The notes under the pieces were generated by a model. It searched no databases, had not been told where the DNA came from, and was given only the letters and a program-made list of their open reading frames with translations. Made by a program: the position numbers and the translations under genes. A stretch of 64,000 nucleotides of DNA from Globisporangium splendens (Eukaryota; Oomycota; Peronosporomycetes; Pythiales; Pythiaceae), in contig VFIW01000043.1 of assembly GCA_006386115.1 (NCBI GenBank), positions 124,001 through 188,000 on the forward strand. The letters run 5' to 3'. Positions within the stretch are counted from its first letter, which is position 1, and each line of letters starts with the position of its first letter. Shown here piece by piece: positions 61,037-64,000 of this stretch.

Positions 61037-62143
61037 ATGGTCAAGGGCTCCGGCAAGGCAGCGAAGAAGTACTCGGTCGCGGAACTGGTCGCCAAGGCCG
61101 AGACGCTCGTGGACCAGTGCCAACCCGAGCTGGCCGTGCAGTTCTACGAGCGCGCTCTCCTCAAGGAGCCGAGCAATACGGCGCTGCTTGACATGGTCGG
61201 CGAGCTCTCGACCGAGCTGAACAACCCGGAGCGCGCGCTGGAGGCGTTCCAGAAGAGTATCGAGATCGCGCCGGCGCAGAACCCTGGCAAGTGGTTCTAC
61301 GTGGCGCAACTTGTCGCGGGCGAAGATGCGGAGAAGTACTCGCTGCAGGGCATCCAATACCTGCTCCAGGAGCTGCAGCAAATGGACCCCCAGGTGCGGC
61401 GTCTTTGGTATTTCTCTGCATGCAAATGTGACTCTTTCTCAGTTGTGCTAACGCACTTCTTTGCTTGCCGCTCTGGACAATAGACCAACGATGCTATGAT
61501 CGTGAAGAAGCAGCTCTGCGATGCGTACTGCGCGTTGGGTGAGCTCTACATGACCGACCTGTGTGACGAAGACAACGCCGAAGAGCGCTGTGAGGGCTAC
61601 TTCGCGGAGGCCATGAAGTACGACGTCGGTCTTCCGGAGCCGACGCAGGCGTTTGCGAACCTCCGATTGACGCAGCAGCGCAAGGACGAAGCGATCCCGT
61701 TGCTCGAGGAAACGTACCGCCGTTTGAATGAAAACTGCGACGAAAACAGTCTGCCGCCGCTGGAATTCCGTATTTTCACGGGCAAATTGCTGATCGAAGT
61801 GGAGAAATACGAGGAAGCGTGCGACGTGCTCGAAGCCGTGATGCAGGAGGACGACGAGAACGCCGAGCTCTGGTTTCTCGTGGGCACGTGCTACCGCGCC
61901 ATGGACGATCTGTCGAACGCGCTCGAGTTCTTCGAGCGATGCGCGCACATGCTCAAGAAGCTGAAGAAGGAGTTCCGAGAGGAGTTCCAATTGCAGGAGC
62001 AGCTCGACAGCGTCGAAGAGTCGATCGTGTCCATCAAGGAAGCAATCGCATCTCGTCCAGAGGACGAAGATGACGACGACGACGACAACGAAAGCGACGA
62101 AGCAACTGGCGGCGAGCAAGAAGACGTCGAAATGGAGGAATAA
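61037..62143 (+). CDS. TPR protein, ACL4-like (RPL4 assembly chaperone)
   Basis: Dedicated chaperone-type TPR protein that in yeast binds nascent ribosomal protein L4. Exons 61037-61393 and 61484-62143 give 338 residues. The N-terminus is the family pattern: SVAELVAKAETLVDQCQPE, LAVQFYERALLKEPSNTALL, NPERALEAFQKSIEIAP. Further TPRs follow (RKDEAIPLLEETYRRLNE, YEEACDVLEAVMQEDDENAE, LSNALEFFERCAHMLKKL) and a strongly acidic C-terminal tail (EDEDDDDDDNESDE), as expected for a protein that shields basic ribosomal proteins. A general TPR protein is the alternative. Confidence 0.85.
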
Positions 62144-62264
62144 GGCAAGAGTGTGACGATTGTGTAGAGATAAAGCAAAAAGCGCGGATAGATGCAAGTT
62201 TTTCAGTTATATATATTCACACACGTGAGCAGACGGACTTGCGCTTTGACCAAGGACGCATTCT

Positions 62265-64000
<1,736 letters not shown>

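Overview
The window is gene-dense nuclear DNA from a eukaryotic microbe, almost certainly an oomycete (stramenopile). I infer this from about 32 protein genes packed with 70-1,400 bp spacers on both strands, most split by one to seven short introns (mostly 50-100 bp, GTRNGT...YAG), from GC-rich third codon positions, and from the gene content: an SK-type K+ channel, a tubulin deglutamylase with ARM repeats, TALE homeodomains, TRAP1 and an HMA-rich copper ATPase. The exact genus cannot be fixed from sequence alone. Exon joins below were chosen by me from frame continuity, splice motifs and family resemblance; no transcript evidence was available.

Layout: 1-3527 (-) 3'-truncated copper P1B-ATPase; 3717-4087 (+) small new gene; 4362-5827 (+) mitochondrial RbfA; 6011-6958 (-) omega-amidase; 7436-8264 (+) two tiny genes; 8425-10564 (-) ALG6 glucosyltransferase, divergent from 10907-11926 (+) HSD17B10-like dehydrogenase; 12034-13863 (-) divergent family X DNA polymerase; 14863-17066 (+) double-homeodomain protein; 17350-18672 (-) PhyH dioxygenase divergent from 18840-20756 (+) SK channel; 21171-26337 (-) cytosolic carboxypeptidase; 26624-28270 (+) membrane protein and 28399-28929 (+) HVA22/REEP; 29112-30496 (-) PRPP synthetase; 30705-31027 repeat copy A; 31150-33715 (-) TRAP1 divergent from 34481-36487 (+) D-lactate dehydrogenase; 36728-37158 (+) small membrane protein; two divergent ankyrin genes (37255-37974 -, 38237-39738 +); 39791-41779 (-) unknown; 41937-45396 (-) TMEM245-like; 45861-47108 (-) acidic coiled coil; 48520-49812 (+) mucin-like surface glycoprotein; 49954-52821 (-) WDR27-like, divergent from 53006-54752 (+) SET methyltransferase; 54826-55149 repeat copy B; 55305-57302 (+) GGNBP2-like; 57510-59786 (-) NDC80; 60350-60745 (+) small P/T-rich protein; 61037-62143 (+) ACL4-like TPR; 62265-64000 (-) 5'-truncated BEACH-WD40.

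There is no operon-like functional unit. Several neighbours are mitochondrial (RbfA, NIT2, HSD17B10, PRPP synthetase, TRAP1, D-LDH). The most unusual signals are non-genic: a 323-bp dispersed inverted repeat whose two copies sit in the same orientation 155-210 bp upstream of two unrelated genes, with a nearly identical 240-bp core and a sharply diverged, transition-only flank; and an interleaved pair of inverted repeats lying exactly midway in the ALG6/HSD17B10 divergent promoter. Protein oddities include CxxxC metal-binding domains in the copper ATPase, a polymerase X that lacks one catalytic aspartate, a PRPP synthetase with an altered ATP-loop, and two genes (TRAP1, WDR27-like) with apparent single-base frame conflicts.
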